Part shown: positions 50,017 to 59,091 of the stretch, piece by piece
How positions within the stretch are numbered: position 1 is the first letter of the stretch
Layout: every line of letters starts with the position of its first letter
Origin: Clostridium simiarum
GTDB lineage: Bacteria > Bacillota > Clostridia > Clostridiales > Clostridiaceae
Direction: 5' to 3'
Assembly: GCF_018919175.1 (NCBI RefSeq)
Contig: NZ_JAHLQL010000001.1
Span: 62,001-126,000, forward strand
DNA length: 64,000 nucleotides
Position numbers and translations under genes: made by a program
Notes under the pieces: model-generated
The model's database searches: none
What the model saw: the letters and a program-made list of their open reading frames with translations, nothing else
Told to the model about the DNA's origin: nothing

Positions 50017-51300
50017 TTGAAAATTTATGAGGTAAAGCCTGGAGACTCCCTATGGGCTATAGCAAACAGATTTGGAGTCACTGTAAATGATATAATAAGT
50101 AATAACGGATTAAAAGAAGGAGATAGCTTAGTTATAGGTCAAAGTCTACTTATTCCTTCAAAAGAGTTTGGGTATAGAGTAATGAATGGAGATAGCTTAT
50201 GGTCTATAGCTAGAAAGTTTGGAGTGTCCGAAGAGAGTATAATGAAGTTAAATAATCTAAGTAGTCCTAACATATATCCATCACAGGTACTTAGAATACC
50301 AGAAAAGGCTAAACTCTATGGAAATTTACAGGTTAATGGCTATATACAACCTTCTACACCAGAGAGGGAAAAAAGTATTTTAGAAGACCCTATTAATTAT
50401 CTAACTTATGTCTCTCCCTTTAGTTATCACGTTAATGAGGATGGAACTTTAACGCCTATAAATGATGAGAATATAATAAAAATAGCTCTAGAAAATAAAG
50501 TAGCACCTATGATGTCTGTTACTAATATATCAGGAGACAATTTTAGCACCGCTTTAGTGGACAAAATACTTAATGATGAAGCACTTCAAGAGACGCTTAT
50601 AAATAATATTTTAAATACTATTAAAGCTAAATCTTATTATGGTGTTATAGTTGATTTTGAAAGAATATCACCTGAAAATAGAGAAAAATATAATAACTTT
50701 TTAAGAAAGCTTGTAGCTGCCCTGCATCCAAGGTATTTAGTAGCTACAGCTCTAGCACCTAAAATCTTCGATGTAACAACAGGATCTTGGCATGGAGCAC
50801 ATGATTATAAGGCTCACGGTAGTATAGTTGATTTTGTTATAATAATGACATATGAGTGGGGATGGTCTGGAGGGCCACCTATGGCCGTTGCCCCTATAAA
50901 TGAAGTAGAGAGGGTTATTAGATATGCTACCTCTGTTATTCCGCCTAATAAAATAATGATGGGCATACCTAACTATGGTTATGATTGGACTCTACCTTAT
51001 ACACCAGGAGCTGCTTTTGCAAAGGTTGTTGGTAATGAGGAGGCCATAGATATAGCAAGGGATAATAGGGTTAATATTAATTATGATGATAAAAGTCAAA
51101 GTCCTTTCTTTAATTACTTTGATAAAGATAGACAAAAGCATGTGGTTTGGTTTGAGGATGCAAGGAGTATAGAAAGTAAGTTGAAATTAGCTAATAAATA
51201 CGGACTTAGAGGAGTAAGCTATTGGGTTCTTGCTAAGCCTTTTACACAAAACTGGAGGCTTATAGACAATATGTTTAATATAGAAAAACTCATAAATTAA
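50017..51300 (+). CDS. yaaH: LysM/GH18 spore peptidoglycan hydrolase, YaaH/SleL type
   Basis: 427 residues. Two LysM motifs at the start ('YEVKPGDSLWAIANRFGVTV', 'YRVMNGDSLWSIARKFGVSE') bind peptidoglycan; then a GH18 glycosidase domain with the catalytic Glu region 'YGVIVDFERI' and later 'FVIIMTYEWGWSGGPP'. YaaH/SleL-type enzymes cut spore cortex fragments (N-acetylglucosaminidase activity in SleL). No signal peptide, as in spore coat-targeted relatives. TTG 50017 chosen: AGGAAGGG is 7 bases upstream; the frame from 49972 has no site. Confidence 0.9.
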   Translation: MKIYEVKPGDSLWAIANRFGVTVNDIISNNGLKEGDSLVIGQSLLIPSKEFGYRVMNGDSLWSIARKFGVSEESIMKLNNLSSPNIYPSQVLRIPEKAKLYGNLQVNGYIQPSTPEREKSILEDPINYLTYVSPFSYHVNEDGTLTPINDENIIKIALENKVAPMMSVTNISGDNFSTALVDKILNDEALQETLINNILNTIKAKSYYGVIVDFERISPENREKYNNFLRKLVAALHPRYLVATALAPKIFDVTTGSWHGAHDYKAHGSIVDFVIIMTYEWGWSGGPPMAVAPINEVERVIRYATSVIPPNKIMMGIPNYGYDWTLPYTPGAAFAKVVGNEEAIDIARDNRVNINYDDKSQSPFFNYFDKDRQKHVVWFEDARSIESKLKLANKYGLRGVSYWVLAKPFTQNWRLIDNMFNIEKLIN

Positions 51301-51336
51301 GTTTAAAATAAATATTTGCTTAGTTTAAGGCTATGG

Positions 51337-51372
51337 AGCTACTCTTTTAAAAAAGGGTGGCTTATTTTTTAT
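51337..51372 (+). terminator. Terminator of the yaaH gene
   Basis: AGCTACTCTTTT / AAAAGGGTGGCT (G-T pairs), then TATTTTTT. Confidence 0.75.
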
Positions 51373-51514
51373 AATTACTATGTTTTTGTAGAAAAATGTG
51401 CTGTAAGTATAAAAAATATATTCTATTTTATAGTTTTATAATTAAGTAATTGTTTATAGAATAGAAGCTGTGATAGAATCTATATGAGCTATTTTTTTAC
51501 AGGGGGGATTTTTT

Positions 51515-52996
51515 ATGGAGGACATGAATATAAAAAAATCGACAAACAAACTGTTTTTATCATCTACATTTTTATTATGCCTAGTATACACATTAGGTAT
51601 AGTGATTATGCTAAAGAGGAATCATCTTTCATTTAATTTAAGTATTTTATCTATAATTTTAATGTGGATACCTATATCAATACTTTATTTTCTTTATAAG
51701 AAAAAATACTTTAATGAGAATACAAGATTTATTTGTACTATTCCTTTTAGTATAGTATATTTTATTATAATATTTTATTCAGGTATTTTAGTAGCTCCTA
51801 TGCTTATAATACCTATGTTAGTTATTGCTACTTCTTATTTAGAAACTAGATATATTATACTTCCGGTAGTAGGTACTGTGGTTTTTAATATTATATGGAC
51901 TGTTATGACCATAAACAATGATAATAAAGCTATAGTAATAATGGAGATGGCAGTTATTATTATGTTTACTTTAAATTTATATCTAGTAACAAAGTTTTCA
52001 GAGAAAATAAGAAAGAAATCCTTAGAAGAAGAAAAAGCCATAATAAAGGCTAAAGAATCTCAAGAAAATATTATAAAAGAAATAAATGAAGCGGTAAGCT
52101 TATTAAATAATAATGCAGATAAGCTAAATAAGGCAATCCATTCAGTAGAAGCTTCTTCAGAAAACATTCAAAGGGCTGTAGTGGATATTGTAAAAGGAAG
52201 TGAGCAAACTACGTCAGATATTGAAGAACAAACTAAATCCACAGAAAATATACAGCAGAAAATAAATGATACAAAAGAAATTTCTAATAATATGGGTAGT
52301 TTTGTTAAAAGTTCTGAGAGGGTATTTAGAGAAACTATGGATAATATAAAAGAACTCTATGATAGGTCCTCTATAGCTCATGATGAAAGTCAGGGAGTTT
52401 TAGAATTATCTAATGGTTTAAAACACAGAACAGAAGAAGTTCAATCCATAATTAATATGATAGTATCTATATCAGACAAGACTAATCTTTTAGCATTAAA
52501 TGCAGCCATAGAAGCAGCTAGAGCTGGGGAGGCTGGAAGAGGCTTTGCAGTAGTTGCAGAAGAGGTTAGAAGTTTAGCAGAACAAAGCAAAAATTTCTCA
52601 GAAGACATATCTGTAATTTTGAGAGAACTTAATAAGGAAGTTTTAAATATTTCCCAAGGAATAAATAGTTTATCTAATATAAATAATGAGCAAAATAAAC
52701 TGGTTAAGAACTCTCAAAGTAATGTAACAGGATTATATGAATACATACTTCAAATAAAAAACAATACTGAAGATTTAAATATTAATATGAAGGAAATAAT
52801 TAAATTTAACGAAACCATTAGTAATTCCATACATAATTTATCAGCGGTGTCAGAGGAAACTTTGGCAAGCTCAGAAGAGACCAGCGCTACTATTGATAAT
52901 TATATGGAAGATATAAAAGAAATAAGAATTTCTATAGAAAAAATGGTATCTTTAGCAGAAAACTTAGAAGAGATTTCAGGAAAAACTAATATGTAA
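51515..52996 (+). CDS. Methyl-accepting chemotaxis protein
   Basis: 493 residues. About six membrane segments in the first 170 residues with short loops, so no large outside sensor domain; then a long coiled-coil cytoplasmic part with the conserved hairpin tip '[20 protein letters not shown]' and '[20 protein letters not shown]'. Acts through CheA/CheW, none nearby. The multi-pass input suggests sensing of a membrane or transported signal. ATG with GGGGGGATTTTTT site. Confidence 0.9.
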   Translation: MEDMNIKKSTNKLFLSSTFLLCLVYTLGIVIMLKRNHLSFNLSILSIILMWIPISILYFLYKKKYFNENTRFICTIPFSIVYFIIIFYSGILVAPMLIIPMLVIATSYLETRYIILPVVGTVVFNIIWTVMTINNDNKAIVIMEMAVIIMFTLNLYLVTKFSEKIRKKSLEEEKAIIKAKESQENIIKEINEAVSLLNNNADKLNKAIHSVEASSENIQRAVVDIVKGSEQTTSDIEEQTKSTENIQQKINDTKEISNNMGSFVKSSERVFRETMDNIKELYDRSSIAHDESQGVLELSNGLKHRTEEVQSIINMIVSISDKTNLLALNAAIEAARAGEAGRGFAVVAEEVRSLAEQSKNFSEDISVILRELNKEVLNISQGINSLSNINNEQNKLVKNSQSNVTGLYEYILQIKNNTEDLNINMKEIIKFNETISNSIHNLSAVSEETLASSEETSATIDNYMEDIKEIRISIEKMVSLAENLEEISGKTNM

Positions 52997-53020
52997 TTAA
53001 ATTTTTATAGGAGGTAGAAG

Positions 53021-53818
53021 ATGATCAAACTTATAGTGACAGATATGGATGGAACCTTTCTAAATAAAGAAGGTAAGATAGATGAAGACTTTTACCAATT
53101 AATTGAGGAGTTAAATAGAAGGGGAATAGTATTTGCCGTGGCTAGCGGAAGATTATATTCAACCTTAGACAAAGGTTTTCATAAAGTTAAAAACAAAATG
53201 ATTTTTATGTGTAATAATGGTGCAGCTATACAATTTAATCATAATGGAGAGCTTTTATATCAATGTACCTTAGATAAGAATGAGGTTTTAGATATAGTTG
53301 AAGATTTAGATGAAGAAGGAGTAGAAATTATTATTTCCGATAAAGATAAAGTTTATATTGAAGAGCCTTCAAAAGAGCTTAGGGAGCTTTTAGTATGTGG
53401 AGATGCTCCTAGTGTAGAACTTAAAAGTTTTAAAGATTTACCTAATGATATACATAAGCTAAGCTACGCTCAACACATAGGAATTCAGAAGGATTTTGCA
53501 AATAAAATTCATGGAAAGTATAATGAGGGATATCATGTAGCAGTTTCTGGTAGAATATGGATGGATATAATGAATATAGAAGTTAGTAAGGGAAATGCAG
53601 TAACTATGATCCAAAAGAAGCTAGGCATAAAGGAAGAGGAGACCTTAATCTTTGGAGATTACTATAACGACATTTCTATGTTTAGTAAGGGATATTATAG
53701 TTATGCTATGAAAAATGCTCCTGAAGATGTAAAAAAACATGCTAGATTTGTTACTTCCTATGATAATAATGAAGGTGGAGTTATTAAAACAATTAAAGAA
53801 TTGCTTAATATTAAATAA
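53021..53818 (+). CDS. HAD-superfamily Cof-type phosphatase
   Basis: 265 residues, HAD IIB subclass: motif I 'LIVTDMDGTFLN' with both catalytic aspartates, motif II 'FAVASGRL', 'MCNNGAAIQF', Lys 'VSKGNAVTMI' region and motif III 'LIFGDYYNDISMF'. These dephosphorylate sugar phosphates, FMN or other small phosphoesters. Gap of 24 bases to the chemoreceptor gene suggests co-transcription but no functional link. GGAGGTAGAAG site. Confidence 0.9.
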   Translation: MIKLIVTDMDGTFLNKEGKIDEDFYQLIEELNRRGIVFAVASGRLYSTLDKGFHKVKNKMIFMCNNGAAIQFNHNGELLYQCTLDKNEVLDIVEDLDEEGVEIIISDKDKVYIEEPSKELRELLVCGDAPSVELKSFKDLPNDIHKLSYAQHIGIQKDFANKIHGKYNEGYHVAVSGRIWMDIMNIEVSKGNAVTMIQKKLGIKEEETLIFGDYYNDISMFSKGYYSYAMKNAPEDVKKHARFVTSYDNNEGGVIKTIKELLNIK

Positions 53819-54031
53819 TACAGGATGTAATACTTAACCATTAAAGTATTATAGTTAAAATACTAGTTTTATAATAACTAATAATTTTTTAATAAAATTT
53901 TATTCATTGTTTTTCTCTCCTTTTCTAAGGGGATATTATTAAATCTTGCAAACCTATTGTATTTCCTTAGGTTGAGAAGAGCAAGGTTCATATAACTTAA
54001 CAGATTGAATTCATCAAATAAGGAGGTTTAT

Positions 54032-54892
54032 ATGGAAAAATTACTTATAACTGGGGCCAATGGCTTTTTTGCTTCAAGGTTTATAAATTACTATAAGGAT
54101 AAGTATGAAATAATTCCTCTTACTAGCAAAGACTTAAACATAACAGAAGAAAAGAAAGTTATAGAAACTATAGGATTTTACAAACCACAATATGTTTTAA
54201 ATACTGCCGCTATAGCAGCTACAAATACCTGTGAAGAGCAACCAGAGTTTTCAAGGAAAATCAATGTAGATGGTAGTGTAAATGTAGCAAAGGCTTGCAA
54301 TCTTATAGGAGCTAAGATGATATATTTTAGTTCAGAACAAGTATATAATGGTAATATTGAAAAGGGACCTTATAGTGAAGAGATAATACCATTACCTAAT
54401 ACTAACTATGGTAGACAGAAATTACAGGGAGAAGCCCTGGTAAAAGAAGTTTTAGAGGAAGTATGGATTTTAAGATTTACGTGGTTATTTGGTTTCCCTG
54501 AAAGGATGGGTAAGAGTAGTTCTAATCTACTTTCAAATTTATTAAAGGCTATTTTAAAAGGGGAAAAGATTAGGGTGCCTCATAATGAATATAGAGGAAT
54601 GACCTATATATATGATATACTAGATAATTTACCAAAGGTGTTTAAATCTCCTTATGATACATATAACTTTGGAAGTGAAAACAATTTAAGTACTTATGAT
54701 GTAGCAAGAATTATGTTAAAAGCTATGGGAAGTGAAAAAAGAGAAAAAGATATTCTCATAAAAGATGAGGAAAGGTATAAAGATAATCCAAGGGATATAA
54801 GAATATGCAATAACAAGATAAGACAGTTCGGTATAGAGTTCGTAGATACTAGTGAGGCTGTAGAAAATTGCATAAAGGATTTTAGTTTATAA
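54032..54892 (+). CDS. Extended SDR, dTDP-4-dehydrorhamnose-reductase-like
   Basis: 286 residues. Cofactor motif 'LLITGANGFFASRFI' (TGxxGxxA pattern), 'VLNTAAIAATNTCEEQPE' , YxxxK as YGRQKLQGE, and a RmlD-like C-terminal half. RmlD reduces dTDP-4-keto-rhamnose; no other rhamnose genes are here, so it may act on another nucleotide sugar or small carbonyl substrate. ATG at 54032 follows AATAAGGAGGTTTAT; the ATG-like start at 54005 has no site. A bidirectional terminator follows. Confidence 0.85.
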   Translation: MEKLLITGANGFFASRFINYYKDKYEIIPLTSKDLNITEEKKVIETIGFYKPQYVLNTAAIAATNTCEEQPEFSRKINVDGSVNVAKACNLIGAKMIYFSSEQVYNGNIEKGPYSEEIIPLPNTNYGRQKLQGEALVKEVLEEVWILRFTWLFGFPERMGKSSSNLLSNLLKAILKGEKIRVPHNEYRGMTYIYDILDNLPKVFKSPYDTYNFGSENNLSTYDVARIMLKAMGSEKREKDILIKDEERYKDNPRDIRICNNKIRQFGIEFVDTSEAVENCIKDFSL

Positions 54893-54965
54893 TTAAAGTA
54901 ACAGCATTGAAGTGAGCCCTTTTGCTTAAAAATAAATATATTTTATTATTAATTTATAGGTATTA

Positions 54966-55012
54966 AAAAAGAAATTGAGCCAACAGGATTATTTTAGGCT
55001 CAATTTCTTTTT
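54966..55012. terminator. Bidirectional terminator
   Basis: AAAAAGAAATTGAGCC / GGCTCAATTTCTTTTT, 16-bp perfect stem, between the convergent SDR and nagA genes. Confidence 0.9.
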
Positions 55013-55122
55013 ATAAAAAATTGATATTTTGGGGCTAAATTTAGTTTTTTAAAAGATTAATTAAGTAATGTTTAGGGTGATAGACATTATATAAAATATT
55101 AATTATATAAGTAAAACTAATA

Positions 55123-56316
55123 TTATAATATTTGTTTTTCACCTTTTACGAATACATCAATTAGGTTAAAGTCATCATCAATTATAAGTAAGTCTGCATC
55201 TTTAGAAGGCTCAATGCTTCCTTTTCTATCATATAGGCCTATATACTTGGCAGGATTTTCAGAAGTCATTTTTACGATTTCTGAAATAGAAGCATCTATA
55301 TTTTTAATTACATTTTTAACAGATCCAATATAACTAAGTTCAAGATTTTTAACCTTTTCATAATCATATTTAGAAATTATCTCTTCAGTTCCATCATCAA
55401 ATAAAAGTTTAACATTATCTCCATCAGGTATGAATTTACACTGTCTTATATAATGATAGAACTCTTGGTCCACATGAGCTAAACCTGAACAATCAGTGGT
55501 TAATATGATCTTCTCTGATCCTTTTAGCTTGAACACTATGTCAAAGGCTTCAGGTCTTACAGTAAGTCCAGTTTGTTTTGCGAATTCTACATATAGATCA
55601 TCATAATATAATGCTGCTCCCACTACACCAGGTCTTCTATGATGGAAACCTCTCATACCGCTAAACAAATGGGTAAATCCACCTATACCACAGTCTTTAC
55701 AATCTGATATGTCTTCAAAGTCTGCAGCACTATGACCTACAGAAACTTGAACATTATTATCTTTCATATATTTTATGAACTCTTTAGAGCCTTCAAGCTC
55801 AGGAGCTAAGGTTATTAATTTAATATTTTCTAATCCTGCTATTTTAGCAAAGTTATCAAAGATATCTTTGGAAGGGTTAATGCAATATTGTTCCTTTTGC
55901 ATCCCTTTATATTCTTTGTTTATAAAAGGACCTTCTAAGTGAAATCCTAATATTTCAGCACCTTTTTTAGGATTCCAATTATCTAAAGCCTTCTTACCTT
56001 CGGATAATTGAAAAGATATTCTATCCAAAGAATCGGTTCCGCTAGTAGGTAAAAAGGAGGTAACTCCTGATTTTACTAGTTCTTTGCTCATGTTATTTAC
56101 AGCAGACTCTGTACCTTGGAAAGTAAAAGAGCCTGTAGCCCAACCATGAATATGAATATCTATAAATCCAGGAATTATTACCTTATCGTCGTATCTTATA
56201 GCTGTATCTTCTTCAGATATAGAAGGTAGTATGTCTACTATTTTGCCTTCTTCTATTTTTAAATATCCTTTTTGAAAACCATTAGGTGTATAAATATTCT
56301 CTGAATATAAATACAT
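55123..56316 (-). CDS. nagA: N-acetylglucosamine-6-phosphate deacetylase
   Basis: 397 residues of the amidohydrolase family. Metal/substrate motifs in order: 'FIDIHIHGW', 'GFHLEGPF', 'VSVGHSAA', 'THLFSGM' (Ser where Asn is common) and catalytic Asp in 'ILTTDCSGLA'. Removes acetate from GlcNAc-6-P. The third gene of a minus-strand operon after an EIICB permease and an RpiR regulator; no glucosamine-6-P deaminase (nagB) follows, so the product must be processed by an enzyme elsewhere. ATG with AAGAAGGTGATG site. Confidence 0.9.
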   Translation of the reverse strand: MYLYSENIYTPNGFQKGYLKIEEGKIVDILPSISEEDTAIRYDDKVIIPGFIDIHIHGWATGSFTFQGTESAVNNMSKELVKSGVTSFLPTSGTDSLDRISFQLSEGKKALDNWNPKKGAEILGFHLEGPFINKEYKGMQKEQYCINPSKDIFDNFAKIAGLENIKLITLAPELEGSKEFIKYMKDNNVQVSVGHSAADFEDISDCKDCGIGGFTHLFSGMRGFHHRRPGVVGAALYYDDLYVEFAKQTGLTVRPEAFDIVFKLKGSEKIILTTDCSGLAHVDQEFYHYIRQCKFIPDGDNVKLLFDDGTEEIISKYDYEKVKNLELSYIGSVKNVIKNIDASISEIVKMTSENPAKYIGLYDRKGSIEPSKDADLLIIDDDFNLIDVFVKGEKQIL

Positions 56317-56413
56317 AACATCACCTTCTTATTTATAATTTATTTTAAAACTAATAAGTCTTATTTACTTTCATTAAGTTATCTAATATAGCATTTCCTT
56401 TAGTAAGATTTAC

Positions 56414-57160
56414 TCATGATATTTCCATATAATTAATGATAATCTGTGCTAAGGTATGTAAACCTAATCTAGATATTACATCATTATACTTGGTTTCAGA
56501 ATCATCAGCAAAACAGAACATTTTATAATTAGCTAAGTTTTGTAGTGAATTGTTTGAGAATGAAGTTAATGCTATTACATCAACATTTTTAGTTCTTGCA
56601 ACCTTAGCTATGGTTTTTATTTTGTCCGTTTCACCAGAGAGAGACATTATTAATAGTGATTCCCCTTCTGTTAGGTTCTCTCCTATTGTATCTAATAAGT
56701 TATGATCATTTATAAAAATTGATTTTACTTTTAATAAGGCTAATCTTGAACTTAATAAATCAGCTATAGGTTTTGAAGCCCCTCGGGCGATTATATAAAC
56801 CACCTTAGAGGCTAAGATTACTTCAATTATTTTCTTTATGTTTTCTTCATTTTGCAAAGAAAGTGTTTTAGATATTTCGCTATAAATATTATTTAAGATA
56901 TCTTTATAGGAAATAGGGGATTTTTGATTTTCTTTGCTGTTTACAAAGTCTTTTACATAATATCTAAGTTCGCTGTATCCATCAAAACCTAGCTTTTTAC
57001 AAAAATTTATAATTGTAGTTTTTGAGGCATAAACCTTTTGAGCTAACTCCATAGCAGTTAGATAGAGGACATTTTCTGGGTTTTCAACTATGTATTCAAC
57101 TATTTTTCTTTCTAAGTGTGTAAGTTCGTCGTATTTTTCCGTTATTTTGCTTAAATTCAT
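56414..57160 (-). CDS. MurR/RpiR-family transcriptional regulator
   Basis: 248 residues. N-terminal RpiR helix-turn-helix ('LTAMELAQKVYASKTTIINF', 'CKKLGFDGYSELRYYVKDF') and a SIS sugar-phosphate-isomerase domain ('VVYIIARGASKPIADLLSSR', 'LLIMSLSGETDKIK'). SIS regulators sense a phosphosugar. It lies 14 bases after the EIICB gene, ahead of nagA, so it very likely controls this amino-sugar operon in response to GlcNAc-6-P or MurNAc-6-P. GAGGTGCATAAATTAA before the ATG. Confidence 0.9.
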   Translation of the reverse strand: MNLSKITEKYDELTHLERKIVEYIVENPENVLYLTAMELAQKVYASKTTIINFCKKLGFDGYSELRYYVKDFVNSKENQKSPISYKDILNNIYSEISKTLSLQNEENIKKIIEVILASKVVYIIARGASKPIADLLSSRLALLKVKSIFINDHNLLDTIGENLTEGESLLIMSLSGETDKIKTIAKVARTKNVDVIALTSFSNNSLQNLANYKMFCFADDSETKYNDVISRLGLHTLAQIIINYMEIS

Positions 57161-57174
57161 TTAATTTATGCACC

Positions 57175-58737
57175 TCACATCTGTAACTCCTCATCTACAG
57201 CGTTTCTTATAAATTCTACATGTGGTCCAAAAACTATGTGAATATGAGTTTTTGAAGGGAAGAATATACCAGAGGTTCCTGAATCTTTAATTCTATTTTT
57301 ATCTACTAACTGGACATCTTTTAAGTCTATTCTTAATCTAGTTACACAGTTGTCCACATTAGTAATATTAGATTTTCCTCCTAAAGCTTCCACTACTATA
57401 CTTGCAATTTCATCATACTTTTTATCCTGAAGTAAGGAGTTATATTGAATATCTTCATCTTCACGTCCAGGAGTTGCTATATTCCACTTTTTAATAGCCC
57501 AGGTAAATACAAAATAGTATATTATAAATATTGGAATACCTACTATAAGTAAGTTATACCATTTTGTATCTTGGTACATTAAACCAAAGATAGCAAAGTC
57601 AAAAATTGTTCCTCTTATATAACCTACTGCTGTACCTAAGAAATATAGGGATACTCCTGCTACTCCTAGCATAACAGAGTGGAATAGGAATAACAATGGT
57701 GATATAAATAGGAATGAGAACTCTATAGGTTCTGTTACATTACCTAAAACTGCAGTAAGGACCATGGTCAAAATTATACCTTTTACATATTTTCTGTTTT
57801 TAGCATAAGCTGATTTGTACATTGCAAGTCCAATAGCTGGAACCATGAATAAGGTATTGATCATTTGAAGTTGCCCCATATATCTTGTTAAATCAGGCAT
57901 AAGACTCCAGGCTTCACTAGTTGGACCAAGTTTAAATAATATATGATTTAATGCAGGCATTACACCTACGAAAGTTTGTCCATCAATAACATAGGAACCA
58001 CCAGTAGGGGTAAACCTTATCATTGAATTCCAAACGTGATGCAATCCAAAAGGTATAAAAATTCTATTTAAGAATGGGAATAAGAATGTTCCCCAAACTT
58101 TATGTAATAATAATCTGGAAATTGAAACTAATGCTGCTGTCAAAGCTTGCCAGAAGAATGGTACTATTAAACCAACTATTAAAGTAACTCCAATAGAGAT
58201 TATTGGAACAGATTTTTTACCACTAAAGAATGCAAAAGCTATAGGTAATTCTAGTTTATAGAACCTATCTGTAGTAAATGCTGCTATAAGTCCACTTATA
58301 ATACCTCCAAGGGCATCTAATCTTAAAGTTTGAATCCCCAGCACCATGGCTTGACCTTTTGTAGCCATTTCTGCAGCAGGAGCCAGGTTTCCTGTTACAT
58401 TAAGCCAGACGTTAACTGTAATATTAAGTATTATGTAAGATATAACAGAAGAAAATACCGCTATACCTTTTTCTTTTTTAGACATTCCATAGGCAACTCC
58501 CATGGCAAAGAGTAACGGAATGTTATTGAAAATTGAATTTGCAATATCCCTTAAACTAATCAAAGTAGTATTTACTGCTTTATTAGCTAAGAAAGGTAAT
58601 TTGTCTATCATGTAGGGTTGAACAAAGGCTCCGGCTATACCTAATACCATCCCTACAGGAGCCATTACTGCTATTGGAAGAAGCAAGGATCTACCAAATC
58701 TTTGAACTTCCTCATTGAATTTTTTCTTTTTAGACAT
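57175..58737 (-). CDS. PTS EIICB permease, glucose/N-acetylglucosamine/maltose type
   Basis: 520 residues. Membrane EIIC domain (~1-420, ten or so segments, 'GMVLGIAGAFVQP', 'FGLHHVWNSMIRF' , 'VTEPIEFSFLFISPLL') followed by an EIIB domain with phosphocysteine motif 'NVDNCVTRLRIDL'. No EIIA is attached, so a separate or shared EIIA is needed. With RpiR and NagA downstream, N-acetylglucosamine or a related amino sugar is the likely cargo. First gene of the operon; AAAGGGGTGTTTT before the ATG. Confidence 0.9.
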   Translation of the reverse strand: MSKKKKFNEEVQRFGRSLLLPIAVMAPVGMVLGIAGAFVQPYMIDKLPFLANKAVNTTLISLRDIANSIFNNIPLLFAMGVAYGMSKKEKGIAVFSSVISYIILNITVNVWLNVTGNLAPAAEMATKGQAMVLGIQTLRLDALGGIISGLIAAFTTDRFYKLELPIAFAFFSGKKSVPIISIGVTLIVGLIVPFFWQALTAALVSISRLLLHKVWGTFLFPFLNRIFIPFGLHHVWNSMIRFTPTGGSYVIDGQTFVGVMPALNHILFKLGPTSEAWSLMPDLTRYMGQLQMINTLFMVPAIGLAMYKSAYAKNRKYVKGIILTMVLTAVLGNVTEPIEFSFLFISPLLFLFHSVMLGVAGVSLYFLGTAVGYIRGTIFDFAIFGLMYQDTKWYNLLIVGIPIFIIYYFVFTWAIKKWNIATPGREDEDIQYNSLLQDKKYDEIASIVVEALGGKSNITNVDNCVTRLRIDLKDVQLVDKNRIKDSGTSGIFFPSKTHIHIVFGPHVEFIRNAVDEELQM

Positions 58738-59091
58738 TAAAACACCCCTTTTTTATTAAATAGATATATCCCATAACTAATATCACATAAAATCATTAGC
58801 ACTGCAATTGTTTACACAAAATTAAGACCATATAATGTAGAATTTATAATGGTAAATATTTATGACTAAAGTCAAAAAAAGATGAAATCACCTTTTATAT
58901 TTAGATAAGCCACATATTTCATCATAAAACAATTATAGCTAAAACATAAGATAAATATACTATGAGTCTAAGCTTATCCTTGATATATATGATAAAGAAA
59001 TACATGTGTAAAGGCATTACTTCACATAATGAATAGAAAATCTTAAATGACAAAGAATAAATGGTGAGTATAGTTTGAGAGAGGTGTTGTT
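58738..59091. promoter_or_regulatory. Divergent region between the amino-sugar operon and adhE
   Basis: Contains an 8-bp dyad GATGAAAT (58881-58888) / ATTTCATC (58916-58923), which could bind a regulator, and AT-rich promoter-like stretches on both strands. I saw no convincing Rex site (TTGTTAA-type dyad) or cre site, so adhE control by redox is not shown by sequence. Confidence 0.4.

Noticed and set aside
58738..59091. Rex operator or cre site upstream of adhE and the PTS operon
   Set aside because: No TTGTTAA-type dyad; TGTAAACAATTGCA on the minus strand lacks the central CG of a cre site.
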